Part shown: positions 18,232 to 28,283 of the stretch, one piece after another | Numbering within the stretch: position 1 is the stretch's first letter | Layout: every line of letters starts with the position of its first letter | From: an uncultured Bacteroides sp. | Lineage (GTDB): Bacteria; Bacteroidota; Bacteroidia; Bacteroidales; Bacteroidaceae | Direction: 5' to 3' | Length of the DNA: 64,000 nucleotides | Assembly: GCA_948847595.1 (NCBI GenBank) | Contig: CAQOGY010000001.1 | Coordinates: forward strand, 62,001 to 126,000 | Made by a program: the position numbers and the translations under genes | Notes under the pieces: generated by a model | Database searches by the model: none | What the model was told of the DNA's origin: nothing | Seen by the model: only the letters and a program-made list of their open reading frames with translations

Positions 18232-19662
18232 ATGATGAAATTAAAGACTATAACTGCATTTTTTGCAATAACATGGGCAGTTTCTACTACTGTTTCTGCC
18301 CAGAAGGTTAGTATATATTCCACCACTTCTACCGAACGTTGGGTAGAGAAAAAACAGACATTGGATAAAAAAACTGCCGGACAGGCGGATATCTGTGTTT
18401 ATCCTGACAGTCTGTTACAGAATGTTGTTGGGTTTGGAGGTACTTTTAATGAACTTAGTTGGGATGCCTTGCAATGCTTGTCTCCGGCAGAACGTGATAA
18501 AGTGATGGCAGCCTTGTTCTCGGAAGAGGGTATTCATTTCGCATTAGGACGTACTCCTATTGGTGCCAGTGATTATGCTATGGGATATTATTCCTATAAT
18601 GACGTAAAGGATGACTATACCATGCGTAACTTTAGTATTGACCGTGATCGCTATATCCTCATTCCTTATATTAAGGAAGCGCTGAAGCTGCGTCCTGATT
18701 TGAAGATGTGGGCCTCTCCTTGGACACCGCCTGCATGGATGAAAGTCAATGAACATTATTCGCAGAAGAGTTCCGGTATTGAAGGGACTGAAGTGGGGCA
18801 CAACCGTCTCGACCCTCATCGCAATCTTATAGGGAATGTTACCGGTTTTAAAATGCAACAGGGGTATCTTCAGGCGTATGCCATTTATTTTTCCAAATAC
18901 GTACAGGCTTACAAGCAGAACGGCATAAACATTCAGATGATTATGCCGCAAAATGAAATCGCATGGACTCCCTGCTGGCCTTCCTGTACTTGGCGTCCGG
19001 AAGACTTGGCTATTTTTGTCAATCAGTATCTTGGACCCCAGTTTGAAAAAGATTCCATTGATACTGAAATCTGGATGGGAACAGTCAATTATCCGAATCC
19101 GGATTATGTACGCACTTTTTTCAAGCAGAAAGATTCTGATAAATATGTAAAAGGTGTTGGCGTGCAATGGACAGGCATGCGGGCTTTGCCGGCTGTACAT
19201 AAAGAATATCCGGATTATTGCTACATGCAGACAGAGAATATGTGTGGTAATTCGGAGAATGACTGGTCTGCTTTGGAAAATACATGGAATGCTGTAGTTC
19301 ACTGCTTCAATAATGGTGTTGATTCTTATATTTATTGGAATATGGTATTGAACGAAACCTGTAAGAGTTGGTGGGACTGGGCACAAAACACTCTTATTAT
19401 TGTTGACAGAAAAACAGGGCAGGTACGCTATACGGATGAATATTATTTGATGAAACATCTTTCCCATTTTGTTCAGCCGGGCAGTCGTCTGCTGAAGGTG
19501 TCGGATGATAAGAATACGCTTGCTTTCCGTTCGCATGATGGTAAAGTGGTAGTTGTGGCTTACAATCCGGAAGAGCAAGAACGCCCTTGTAGTTTTAAGG
19601 TAGGTAGCAAGTATATACGTGTTATATTGAAAGGTAAATCTATTAATACAATTGTCATTTGA
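18232..19662 (+). CDS. GH30 family glycoside hydrolase
   Basis: A secreted GH30 enzyme (glucosylceramidase-like clan A beta-glycosidase) of 476 residues with a signal peptide ending in TTVSAQ. The TIM barrel opens with the typical VVGFGGTFNELSWDAL. The acid/base is E242 (MPQNEIAW) and the nucleophile E335 (MQTENMCGNSE); WASPWTPPAWMK is a family hallmark. A short beta domain closes the protein. Bacterial relatives include beta-1,6-glucanases and other exo-enzymes, so the substrate is uncertain. It follows the unit 1 core after a hairpin and belongs to the same transcription direction. Confidence 0.9.
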   Translation: MMKLKTITAFFAITWAVSTTVSAQKVSIYSTTSTERWVEKKQTLDKKTAGQADICVYPDSLLQNVVGFGGTFNELSWDALQCLSPAERDKVMAALFSEEGIHFALGRTPIGASDYAMGYYSYNDVKDDYTMRNFSIDRDRYILIPYIKEALKLRPDLKMWASPWTPPAWMKVNEHYSQKSSGIEGTEVGHNRLDPHRNLIGNVTGFKMQQGYLQAYAIYFSKYVQAYKQNGINIQMIMPQNEIAWTPCWPSCTWRPEDLAIFVNQYLGPQFEKDSIDTEIWMGTVNYPNPDYVRTFFKQKDSDKYVKGVGVQWTGMRALPAVHKEYPDYCYMQTENMCGNSENDWSALENTWNAVVHCFNNGVDSYIYWNMVLNETCKSWWDWAQNTLIIVDRKTGQVRYTDEYYLMKHLSHFVQPGSRLLKVSDDKNTLAFRSHDGKVVVVAYNPEEQERPCSFKVGSKYIRVILKGKSINTIVI

Positions 19663-19765
19663 TTATTTTTAGTACTTTCGGATTGAGTATTTCGGCATAT
19701 TGCTGCGTATTAAAGAATAAGTACTCATAAAGAATTTACGGTTTTATTTAATAACAATGTTGTTG

Positions 19766-19814
19766 CACTGTCATTTCATAGCCGGAAAACGTGGCTACGG
19801 AATGGCAGTGTTTT
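19766..19814 (+). terminator. Strong hairpin between GH30 and GH28 genes
   Basis: An 18-bp stem, CACTGTCATTTCATAGCC (19766-19783) against GGCTACGGAATGGCAGTG (19793-19810), has two G-U pairs and one mismatch, a 9-base loop, and TTTT directly after it. It fits an intrinsic terminator or attenuator about 100 bases after the GH30 stop and 22 bases before the GH28 start. Confidence 0.65.
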
Positions 19815-19835
19815 ATAAAAAATGTGTGATTTTAT

Positions 19836-21224
19836 ATGAAAAGACAAATTTGCAGTATTTTATTATTCATATTTTGCGTGACATTACAGGCGCAGTTGGT
19901 GGCTTATCCGGAAGGTTTGAAGGCGAATATGCCACATAATGATGATTATACGGTGCGTGTCCGTATTCCGGGAGGTGAATGGGAAGATTTGTTTGAATAT
20001 AATGTACAGGTAGATATGGATGCTGTGCAGAATGCTTCAATGGTTCAGTTTGATATGAATGGAACGGTTGAGGTGATGGTGAAAAAGAATAATGGAACCG
20101 TACGTGAGGTTGATATACGTCCTCTTAGTCGCAACATCCAATACCGGCAGAACAAGAATGTGATTACTTTTATGTTGGACAAGCCTCAATATCTGTCAGT
20201 GGAATTTAATGGGGACAGACTTCATAATCTGCATCTTTTTGCCAATCCGTTGGAAACAGAGGTTTATAAAAAAGCAGAAAAAGGTATCATGTATTTCGGT
20301 CCGGGTGTTCATGCTCCTTTGGATTTGCCAAATAATCTGATACGTGTTCCTGGCAATACTACCGTATATTTGGCTCCGGGTGCAGTGCTTAAGGCTAAGT
20401 TATTAGTTGACGGTGTAGAAAATGTACGTATTATCGGTCGTGGTATATTGGCTCATCCGGTTCGTGGTATCGAAGTGACGAATGCAAAGAATGTACTCAT
20501 TGATGGAATTACGGTAGTGAATCCGAATCATTATACGGTGTTTGGTGCAGGAACAAAAGGGTTGACGGTGAAGAATCTGAAATCCTTTAGCTGTAAGAGT
20601 TGGAGTGACGGAATCGACCTGATGTGCTGTCGTGATGTGCTGATTGACAATGTTTTTATGCGTAACAGTGATGATTGCATTGCACTCTATAATCACCGTT
20701 GGAATTGGTGGGGAGGTTCTGGCAATATCACAGTGCAGAATGCTGTTCTTTGGGCGGATATTGCTCATCCGATTAATATCGGTGGACATGGAGACCCGGA
20801 ATCACCGGTAGGCGAAGTAATGGAAAACCTTACTTTCCGGCAGATAGATATTTTGGAACATGATGAGGACGATGTTCCATATCAAGGGTGTATGGCTATT
20901 GATTGCGGTGATAAGAACTTGGTACGTAATGTCTTGTTTGAGGACATTCGTGTAGAGAGTATTCAAGAAGGCAGACTTTTTCATCTCAATGTGCGTTTCA
21001 ATGAGAAATATGATAAAGCTCCCGGACGGGGAATTGAAAATGTCACTTTCCGTAATATTACTTATGACGGGCTTGGTGAGAATCCGTCTCTAATCAAAGG
21101 GTTCGACAACAGTCGGAAAGTGAAGAATGTAATCTTTGATAATGTCGTTATTAATGGTCAGAGGATGACGGATCTGAATGGATTTGTAAAGAACGAATTC
21201 GTAGAGGATATACGTGTGCGGTAA
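19836..21224 (+). CDS. GH28-like beta-helix hydrolase
   Basis: A secreted right-handed beta-helix protein of 462 residues with a signal peptide (MKRQICSILLFIFCVTLQAQ). GH28-type signatures are present in order: WSDGIDL (in the NTD position), NSDDCIALY (the DD motif) and IGGHGD (the GHG motif). The exact polygalacturonase motifs NTD and RIK are not seen. GH28 enzymes usually hydrolyse polygalacturonan or rhamnogalacturonan; GH49-type dextranases share the fold, so that is an alternative. It is followed 44 bp later by the GH127 gene and probably shares its transcript. Confidence 0.78.
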   Translation: MKRQICSILLFIFCVTLQAQLVAYPEGLKANMPHNDDYTVRVRIPGGEWEDLFEYNVQVDMDAVQNASMVQFDMNGTVEVMVKKNNGTVREVDIRPLSRNIQYRQNKNVITFMLDKPQYLSVEFNGDRLHNLHLFANPLETEVYKKAEKGIMYFGPGVHAPLDLPNNLIRVPGNTTVYLAPGAVLKAKLLVDGVENVRIIGRGILAHPVRGIEVTNAKNVLIDGITVVNPNHYTVFGAGTKGLTVKNLKSFSCKSWSDGIDLMCCRDVLIDNVFMRNSDDCIALYNHRWNWWGGSGNITVQNAVLWADIAHPINIGGHGDPESPVGEVMENLTFRQIDILEHDEDDVPYQGCMAIDCGDKNLVRNVLFEDIRVESIQEGRLFHLNVRFNEKYDKAPGRGIENVTFRNITYDGLGENPSLIKGFDNSRKVKNVIFDNVVINGQRMTDLNGFVKNEFVEDIRVR

Positions 21225-21268
21225 AATTAGTTTAAATAGTAGCTTTATAGATATTAAATATATAAACA

Positions 21269-23197
21269 ATGATTATGAGTAAGCAGTTTTTGGTTGCAAT
21301 CGCATTATTGGCAGTATCGGCTATATCGTCGGCTCAATCCGTGTACCCCGGACAACACCAGGGGAAAATGAAAAAAGAGACAGTAGCTCCTGTACGGGTG
21401 GAAAGTTTTGATTTGAAAGACATCCGTTTATTGCCAAGTCGTTTTCGTGACAATATGTTGCGGGATTCCGCATGGATGACTTCCATTGATGTGAATCGCC
21501 TGTTGCATAGTTTCCGGACAAATGCCGGAGTCTTTGCCGGTCGTGAAGGCGGGTATATGACAGTGAAGAAACTCGGTGGTTGGGAATCCTTGGACTGTGA
21601 GCTTCGCGGACATACTACCGGACATTTGCTTTCGGCTTATGCCTTGATGTACGCCGCTACCGGAAGTGAGATTTTCAAGCTGAAAGGGGATAGCCTTGTC
21701 AACGGGCTGACTGAAGTTCAGAATGCTTTGAAAGGAGGATATCTAAGTGCTTTTCCCGAAGAATTGATAAACCGTAATATCCGGGGAAAGAGTGTCTGGG
21801 CACCTTGGTACACCTTGCATAAGCTTTATTCCGGTCTGATAGACCAATATCTGTATGCAGATAATCTGCAAGCCTTGAAAGTGGTGACTAAAATGGGCGA
21901 CTGGGCTTATAACAAACTAAAACCGCTCACAGAAGAAACCCGCAAACTTATGATTCGCAATGAATTTGGAGGTATCAATGAGTCATTTTACAATTTGTAT
22001 GCTATCACAGGAGACGAACGTTATCGCTGGCTGGCGGAATATTTCTATCACAATGACGTAATCGACCCATTGAAAGAACTTCGTGATGACTTGGGGACAA
22101 AGCATACCAATACTTTTATCCCGAAAGTATTAGCCGAAGCACGTAACTATGAGCTGACAGAGAATGAGACTAGCAAAGAACTCTCGGAATTCTTTTGGCA
22201 CACCATGATTGACCATCATACTTTCGCTCCCGGATGCAGCAGTGATAAAGAGCATTTTTTCGACCCGAAGAAATTTTCTAAACACTTGACCGGATATACC
22301 GGGGAAACCTGTTGCACATATAATATGTTGAAGCTTAGTCGCCATCTTTTCTGCTGGACGGGCGATTCATCTATTGTAGACTATTATGAAAGAGCATTGT
22401 ACAATCACATCTTAGGACAACAAGACCCTGAAACGGGTATGGTGGCTTATTTCCTGCCTTTGCTTTCCGGTTCCCATAAACTGTATAGCACAAAAGAGAA
22501 CTCTTTTTGGTGTTGTGTCGGCAGCGGATTCGAAAATCATGCTAAATACGGAGAAGCCATCTACTACCATAACAATCAGGGAATATATGTAAATCTATTT
22601 ATCCCTTCACAGGTAACCTGGAAAGAAAAAGGACTGACGCTCCGCCAGGAAACAGAATTTCCCAAAGAAGAAACGACACGTTTTACTCTTCAGGCGGAAA
22701 ATCCTGTCCGCACGACTATTTATCTGCGCTATCCTTCGTGGAGCAAGGATGTAAAAGTTTCGGTGAATGGTAAGAAAATATCTGTAAAACAGAAACCGGG
22801 CTCTTATATTGCCATTACCCGTGAATGGAAAGATGGCGACCAGATCTCGGCCACTTATCCGATGCAAATCAAATTGGAAACTACTCCGGATAACCCGGAT
22901 AAGGCAGCCCTGCTATACGGCCCGTTGGTATTGGCGGGAGAACGGGGAACTGAAGGTATGCAGGCACCTGCTCCTTTCTCAAATCCGGCTCTTTACAATG
23001 ATTATTATACCTATAATTTTCATGTCCCTGCACATCTGCGCACTTCTTTGAAACTGGATAAGAAACACCCTGAACGTGCTTTGCAACGTGTAGGACGTGA
23101 TTTGATGTTTACGACAGAACAAGGAGATGTGATTCGTCCGCTGTATGATTTACATCACCAGCGCTATGTCGTATATTGGGACTTACAATCAGAATAA
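21269..23197 (+). CDS. GH127 beta-L-arabinofuranosidase
   Basis: A 642-residue exported enzyme of family GH127 (former DUF1680) that releases beta-L-arabinofuranose. The zinc/thiol active site is readable: E346 and C348 in TGETCCTYNM, and C415/C416 in SFWCCVGSG, matching the Glu plus three Cys ligands and Cys nucleophile known for the family. The alpha/alpha barrel is followed by beta-sandwich domains. The signal peptide ends near SSAQS. A start two codons in (21275) is possible. Its place next to GH28-like and GH30 enzymes suggests action on arabinose-containing side chains. Confidence 0.92.
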   Translation: MIMSKQFLVAIALLAVSAISSAQSVYPGQHQGKMKKETVAPVRVESFDLKDIRLLPSRFRDNMLRDSAWMTSIDVNRLLHSFRTNAGVFAGREGGYMTVKKLGGWESLDCELRGHTTGHLLSAYALMYAATGSEIFKLKGDSLVNGLTEVQNALKGGYLSAFPEELINRNIRGKSVWAPWYTLHKLYSGLIDQYLYADNLQALKVVTKMGDWAYNKLKPLTEETRKLMIRNEFGGINESFYNLYAITGDERYRWLAEYFYHNDVIDPLKELRDDLGTKHTNTFIPKVLAEARNYELTENETSKELSEFFWHTMIDHHTFAPGCSSDKEHFFDPKKFSKHLTGYTGETCCTYNMLKLSRHLFCWTGDSSIVDYYERALYNHILGQQDPETGMVAYFLPLLSGSHKLYSTKENSFWCCVGSGFENHAKYGEAIYYHNNQGIYVNLFIPSQVTWKEKGLTLRQETEFPKEETTRFTLQAENPVRTTIYLRYPSWSKDVKVSVNGKKISVKQKPGSYIAITREWKDGDQISATYPMQIKLETTPDNPDKAALLYGPLVLAGERGTEGMQAPAPFSNPALYNDYYTYNFHVPAHLRTSLKLDKKHPERALQRVGRDLMFTTEQGDVIRPLYDLHHQRYVVYWDLQSE

Positions 23198-23215
23198 TAG
23201 ATAGTAAACAACGAT

Positions 23216-25141
23216 ATGAAGAATCTATTAATTGCCGCTTTTGTAGTAAGTATCAGCTTTTTGAGTGGTTCTTGCAAAGTATCATCCGATCAGGGGAATC
23301 AGTATGACTTCTCATCTTTGGATTCTGTTATCCAAGGATGGGTAGACAAAGAATATTATCCCGGAGCATCTATTTGCGTAGTGAAGAATGATACCGTCAT
23401 TTTTCAAAAGAACTATCGGGACTATACACCTGATACAAAAGTATATGTCGCTTCTGCCGGAAAATGGGTCGCGGCTGCCGTCATCGGTGCAGTGGTAGAC
23501 CGTACAGATTTGGGATGGGATGATTCGGTAGAGAAATGGTTGCCTGAATTTAAAGGTGATCCCAAAGGTAAGATTCTTCTCCGGCAATTATTATCCCATA
23601 CATCAGGAGTACGCCCGTATCTTCCCGAACCTCGTGTAGATAACTATAATCATTTGGATTCGGCAGTCGCGGAAATTCTCCCTTTGGATACAGTCTTTAC
23701 CCCCGGCACTCGTTTTGAATATGGCGGACTTGCCATGCAGATTGCCGGAAGAATGGCGGAAGTAGCAATGGGAAAGGAGTTTGAAACTCTTTTTCAAGAA
23801 CTGCTTGCACAACCTTTGGAAATGAAAAACTCTCATTTTACCCCAATCAATACGGACGGTGGACACGCTCCAATGTTAGGGGGCGGGCTATGTACCACCA
23901 TGAATGATTATCTTCATTTCCTGTCTATGATTTATCACGATGGAATATATAATGGCAAGCAGATTATATCAGCAGAAACTGTGAAAGAAATGCAGGCCGA
24001 CCAAGTGAAAGATGCCATAATCCCCTCGAATGACTCGGATAATTATGTGGCGAAAGGACTGGGACAATCCCACAATGGAATCTATGGATTGGGAGAATGG
24101 CGTGAACTGATAGACAAAAAGACAGGCGAAGCTTATCAGATCAGTTCACCGGGATGGGCTGGTGCTTACCCATGGATAAATAAGCGTGATAAAGTTTACG
24201 GATTCTTCATCTCCCATGTAACAGGTTCTTCCGCCAAAGAAGACGGTTTCTCTTCTTTCTTCAGCAGCCCTGTCATTTCACGGACTGTTTCAGAAATACT
24301 GAAAGGTAAGCCATTGGTTGTCAAACAAGGGCGTATCAATGTAGGAAACGGCTCTCTATACTATGAGGAAGCCGGTCAGGGTGAACCGATCATCTTTGTA
24401 CACGGTCATTCGCTCGACCATCGTATGTGGGATGAACAATTTTCGGTATTTGCGAAAAAGTATCATGTCATTCGTTATGATTTAAGAGGATACGGCATTT
24501 CTTCTTCCCAAACAGAAGATTATCAATTTATGCACGCCGAAGACCTGGTAACTTTAATGGACTCTTTACGCATCCAAAAAGCACATATTGTCGGGCTTTC
24601 TTTGGGCGGGTTTATTACTGCTGATATGTTGGCGTATTTCCCAAACCGGATGCTATCAGCTTTTCTAGCCAGTGGAAACATCCGAAAGTCCAAAGGCCCC
24701 AGTGAACCGATGACTAAAGAAGAAGCAAAGATGCGTGATGAAGGAATAGCTGCCCTGAAAAAGAAAGGAGTGGAGGTGATGAAGAAAGAGTGGTTTGAAG
24801 GATTGATGAAATCCGGAGGAACCCAGCGTGAACGGATGCGTGTACCTTTGTGGCAGATGATTGACGAATGGGATGCGTGGCAACCGTTACACAAAGAAGT
24901 GCGGGTAGTAGCAGGGTTGGATGCCATTGAAAAATTAGAGAAAAGTCATCCTGCTGTACCTGCTTTAATTGTAGAAGGTCATTCTTCTGATAATAAATTC
25001 TCAAAAAATCCCCCAATATTAAACTATCTGCCTAATGGAAAACTGAAAGTCATAGAGGATTGCGGACATATGATGAATATGGAGCGCCCGGAGGAGTTTA
25101 ATGTAGCTTTAGAAGAATTCCTAATCAATATTGAACGTTAA
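23216..25141 (+). CDS. Beta-lactamase-fold / alpha/beta-hydrolase fusion lipoprotein
   Basis: A 641-residue lipoprotein (lipobox SGSC, Cys20) made of two hydrolases. Residues 30-365 form a serine beta-lactamase/DD-peptidase-like domain with SAGK (S80 to K83) as the SxxK motif and Y169 in FEYGG at the YxN position, where the Asn is replaced by Gly. Residues 372-641 form an alpha/beta hydrolase: oxyanion region FVHGHSLDHRMW, nucleophile S462 in GLSLGG, a candidate acid in EGHSSDNKF and H618 in CGHMMNMERPEEF. Esterase or deacetylase activity on glycan substituents is plausible. It ends the unit 1 enzyme operon, 18 bp after GH127. Confidence 0.85.
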   Translation: MKNLLIAAFVVSISFLSGSCKVSSDQGNQYDFSSLDSVIQGWVDKEYYPGASICVVKNDTVIFQKNYRDYTPDTKVYVASAGKWVAAAVIGAVVDRTDLGWDDSVEKWLPEFKGDPKGKILLRQLLSHTSGVRPYLPEPRVDNYNHLDSAVAEILPLDTVFTPGTRFEYGGLAMQIAGRMAEVAMGKEFETLFQELLAQPLEMKNSHFTPINTDGGHAPMLGGGLCTTMNDYLHFLSMIYHDGIYNGKQIISAETVKEMQADQVKDAIIPSNDSDNYVAKGLGQSHNGIYGLGEWRELIDKKTGEAYQISSPGWAGAYPWINKRDKVYGFFISHVTGSSAKEDGFSSFFSSPVISRTVSEILKGKPLVVKQGRINVGNGSLYYEEAGQGEPIIFVHGHSLDHRMWDEQFSVFAKKYHVIRYDLRGYGISSSQTEDYQFMHAEDLVTLMDSLRIQKAHIVGLSLGGFITADMLAYFPNRMLSAFLASGNIRKSKGPSEPMTKEEAKMRDEGIAALKKKGVEVMKKEWFEGLMKSGGTQRERMRVPLWQMIDEWDAWQPLHKEVRVVAGLDAIEKLEKSHPAVPALIVEGHSSDNKFSKNPPILNYLPNGKLKVIEDCGHMMNMERPEEFNVALEEFLINIER

Positions 25142-25208
25142 TGATAAAATAGTAACAGAGACTTTATCTTTGGACGGACGGGTAGCCAAATAAGTTTCTT
25201 GTTTTTTG

Positions 25209-25251
25209 TGCAAACCTATATAAAATCCGAGATATTTTATGTAGGTTTGCA
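25209..25251 (+). promoter_or_regulatory. Inverted repeat over regulator 2 promoter
   Basis: An 18-bp inverted repeat with one mismatch, TGCAAACCTATATAAAAT (25209-25226) and ATTTTATGTAGGTTTGCA (25234-25251), with a 7-base loop. The right arm contains TAGGTTTG (25242-25249), a -7 element that would start transcription about 20 nt before the ATG at 25277. It could be an operator over the promoter. A terminator for the preceding gene is less likely because the stem is AT-rich and lacks a T-run. Confidence 0.55.
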
Positions 25252-25276
25252 TTGTTTCGTTAAATATGAATCCTCT

Positions 25277-28053
25277 ATGCATAATCTAATACGACATATC
25301 GTGAAGGTTTTGATTACTTTTTGTCTGGTACTCATAAGTATGCCTATTTATCCGATTTCTTACTCTTTCCGCAGTATTTCCGAAACAGACGGACTTTCCG
25401 ACCTGATGGTCAGTTCTTTTTATAAAGATTCATTAGGTTATGTCTGGATTGGCACGGCAAGTTCTGTTGAACGTTTTGATGGAGTCCATTTGAAACATTA
25501 TCCTGTATTGGGAAATAATGAAAAACTAAAATGGGTGAATGTAATAACAGAGACGGCCGGTAATAAGATATGGGTAGGGAATGATATGGGATTATGGATC
25601 ATTAATAAGGAAACAGAGAAACTGGAACCTTTTAGGCCGGCGACTATTAATTGTGGTGTTCGTGCTCTTTTACCGACTCGGGATAGAGGATTGTATATAG
25701 GCAGTGAAAAAGGATTATTTATCTATCGGAATAATCAATTGGAACGAATAGCAGTAAGTTCTGATATCTTATCGGCAGAGAACTTCATCGTAGCACTGAA
25801 TTTGGATGAAGATGGAACGTTATGGATTCTTACTAAAGGCGGATTACATTCCATGAATATCTCAAACCAGGAAATGACCTCTTATCCATATAAGAAGGGA
25901 TTCTCTTATAGAAATATGACACGAATCGGCAAAAAACTCTATTTAGGAACAATGGATCATGGACTGCTATGTTTTGACGGCTCGACAGGTGGGTTTAAAG
26001 AAAATATTATCGACTTGGGTTGTAATGTCATCATGTCTCTCTCCAGTGATGAAAAGAACCTACTATATATAGGTACCGATGGAAACGGAGTGCATTTTGT
26101 TTCTGTGGACAACATGAAGATTGTTCGTTCTTTTTGTTATGAGTCGGGTAATAAACAGGCGATTCGTTCCAACTCTGTCTATGCATTATTGGTTGATAGG
26201 GAAGGAGTGATTTGGATTGGTTTTTATCAGTTAGGTTTGGATTATACATTATATCAGAGCGGGTTGTTCTCTACTTATGCTTACCCACCCTATTTTGACT
26301 CAAAAGGAATGCCAATTCGTGCAATAGCCATTTCGAAAGATGAAAAACTGATAGGTTCACGCAACGGACTTTTCTATATAGATGAAAGGGGACAGCGGTT
26401 TAAGAGTTTTAAAGTTCCCGAGTTGCGTTCTAATATGATTCTGTGTATTTATGCTTATGAAGGAAAGTATTACATAGGTACTTATGGTGGCGGTATATAT
26501 GTACTCAATCCTTCTACGTTGACTTTATCCGATTTTGAAACAGCAGACCTAAAATTAACTCCATTTTTGAAAGGACATGTGTTCAGTATAAAATCGGATG
26601 ATAAAGGAGATTTGTGGATGGCGACGTCTATGGGACTTTATTGTTATAGAAATGGACAGCAAATCCGGCATTATACTACTGAAAATTCAAAATTGCCGGG
26701 AGATAACGTATATGATATATGTTTTGATTCCACTCGCAAAGGATGGATTTGTACAGAGAACGGTTTATGTCTTTGGGATCCGTCGACCAATAGCTTGAAG
26801 TCGGATGTGTTTCCTGAAGGATTTATTCATAAAGATAAAATCCGGACGGTATATGAGGATTCTGATCATGAGCTTTATTTCCTTCCGGATAAAGGTGCTG
26901 TTTTTATATCTGATTTATCGATGAATCATTTTCGGAGAATGCAGTCGGGTACTCCATTGGATGGAAAGGATGCGATGTTTATTGTAGAAGATCACGAAGG
27001 TTGGCTGTGGATTGGTACTAATTTAGGCTTATACCGTTATGATAAGAAGAATAATTTTGTTCCCTATAATTTCGTAGATGGTTTGCCCAGCTCTATTTTT
27101 ATAACCTGTTTCCCTGTAATAGATGAAGAGGGTACAATGTGGTTCGGCAATTCGAAAGGTCTGATTTATCTGACTTCGGAACAAAATGGCAGAAAAGCAA
27201 AATGGCATTATCCGATTGCTATTACCGATGTATTGGTGAATGGAAAGCAATCAGTTTATGCTAAGATGAGTAGAGAAAATAACGTGTATAAAATAAAACT
27301 GGAAGCGGAACAACGTAATTTGACAATCCGTTTCTCTGGGTTCACTTATTCGGAGCCTACATACATGTCTTATAAATCTAAGATGGAAGGGATAGATGGC
27401 GATTGGCAATTATTGAGTGGACAATCTGAAATAACGTATTATGACTTATCATCAGGCAATTATCAGTTTAGAATTCATCGGGTGGATGATCCGAAGTCAG
27501 AAATTTGTCTGATGGTGACTGTTGCTCCTCGTTTCAATGCTGTTATGTGGAGTATGACTGTTTTAGTGATATTGATAATAACCTTGGTTTATATATATTA
27601 TCGCCGGAGAATGAAACGGACCAACCTAATTCAGTCGAAGGCAAAACAGCAACCGGTGATTGAAGAAAAATATAGAAAGAGTAATGTGACTGAAGAAGAA
27701 TGTAGGCGCTTGGCTGGCGAACTGGAACTTCTGATGCAAAGGGATCGACTATATGTTAATCCCAATCTGAAAATAGCAGACTTGGCTGCAATATTGAATG
27801 TTTCCACTTATACATTATCCTATTTATTCAATCAAATTTGGATAAAAACTATTATGACTATTTGAATGACTATCGCATAGAGGAGTTTAAGCGTTTGGTT
27901 GATAAAGATGAATATTCTAAATATACGTTGACAGCTTTAGCCGAACTATGTGGTTTTAGTTCGCGTACTTCCTTCTTTCGTTATTTTAAAAAGGTTATTG
28001 GAATTACTCCGAATGAATATATTCGAAGTATTGGAAAGACCAATGAAGAATAA
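25277..28053 (+). pseudogene. Propeller-Y_Y_Y-AraC regulator (unit 2), frameshifted
   Basis: Paralogue of the regulators at 6290 and 40051: signal sequence, propeller repeats, Y_Y_Y domain, one membrane helix (about residue 755-775) and a C-terminal AraC HTH. The first frame ends at 27865 inside the HTH after SYLFNQIWIKTIMTI; the rest of the HTH (DKNYYDYLNDYRIEEFKRL to TPNEYIRSIG) is intact in another frame up to 28053. Adding one base after 27835 would restore NQYLDKNYYDYL, matching NQYLNQSYYDF of the unit 3 copy, so a single-base deletion explains the break. As read, the protein would lose the second HTH half and DNA binding. The start at 25277 is preferred to 25199 because the latter precedes the promoter. 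A sequencing error is possible. Confidence 0.85.
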
Positions 28054-28101
28054 TATACCTATGACCTTTCACCTCAAACATTAGATTGAAAAATACCTCT
28101 T

Positions 28102-28131
28102 TAGAGTCTCAATTTATTATTTGAGACTCTA
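28102..28131. promoter_or_regulatory. Candidate operator repeat, unit 2
   Basis: A perfect 11-bp inverted repeat, TAGAGTCTCAA (28102-28112) and TTGAGACTCTA (28121-28131), with an 8-base loop. Its core TCTCA-N10-TGAGA ends 119 nt before the -7 element at 28246, the same distance as in units 1 and 3. It lies about 50 bases after the regulator stop, so it could double as a terminator, although no T-run follows. Confidence 0.55.
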
Positions 28132-28245
28132 TAAGATTGTAAGTTAAATAGTTGATAATTAGAGTGTATGTAAGTCGGTTGCTCTCCGCCAATAGGGCGG
28201 AATTTATCTTTCTCTTTTTGAATATCAGTTTTCATATTTACCCTC

Positions 28246-28253
28246 TATATTTG
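28246..28253 (+). promoter_or_regulatory. -7 element of unit 2 sigma promoter
   Basis: TATATTTG fits TAnnTTTG and sits in CCCTCTATATTTGC, a 14-base string also present before the unit 3 sigma gene. No well-spaced TTTG -33 element is seen, which fits an activator-dependent promoter. A GC-rich hairpin TCCGCC-AATAG-GGCGGA lies at 28185-28201. Confidence 0.6.
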
Positions 28254-28283
28254 CCAACATAATGATAAACAAAAATCTAAGCA

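Noticed and set aside
18544..19578. 344-codon frame on the - strand
   Set aside because: Lies fully inside the GH30 gene, whose catalytic residues and motifs are intact; the antisense product is His/Arg/Ile-rich with no domain.
28102..28131. Inverted repeat read only as terminator of regulator 2
   Set aside because: No T-run follows, and the same core at the same distance from the sigma promoter occurs in unit 3 far from its regulator gene; an operator explains all three better.
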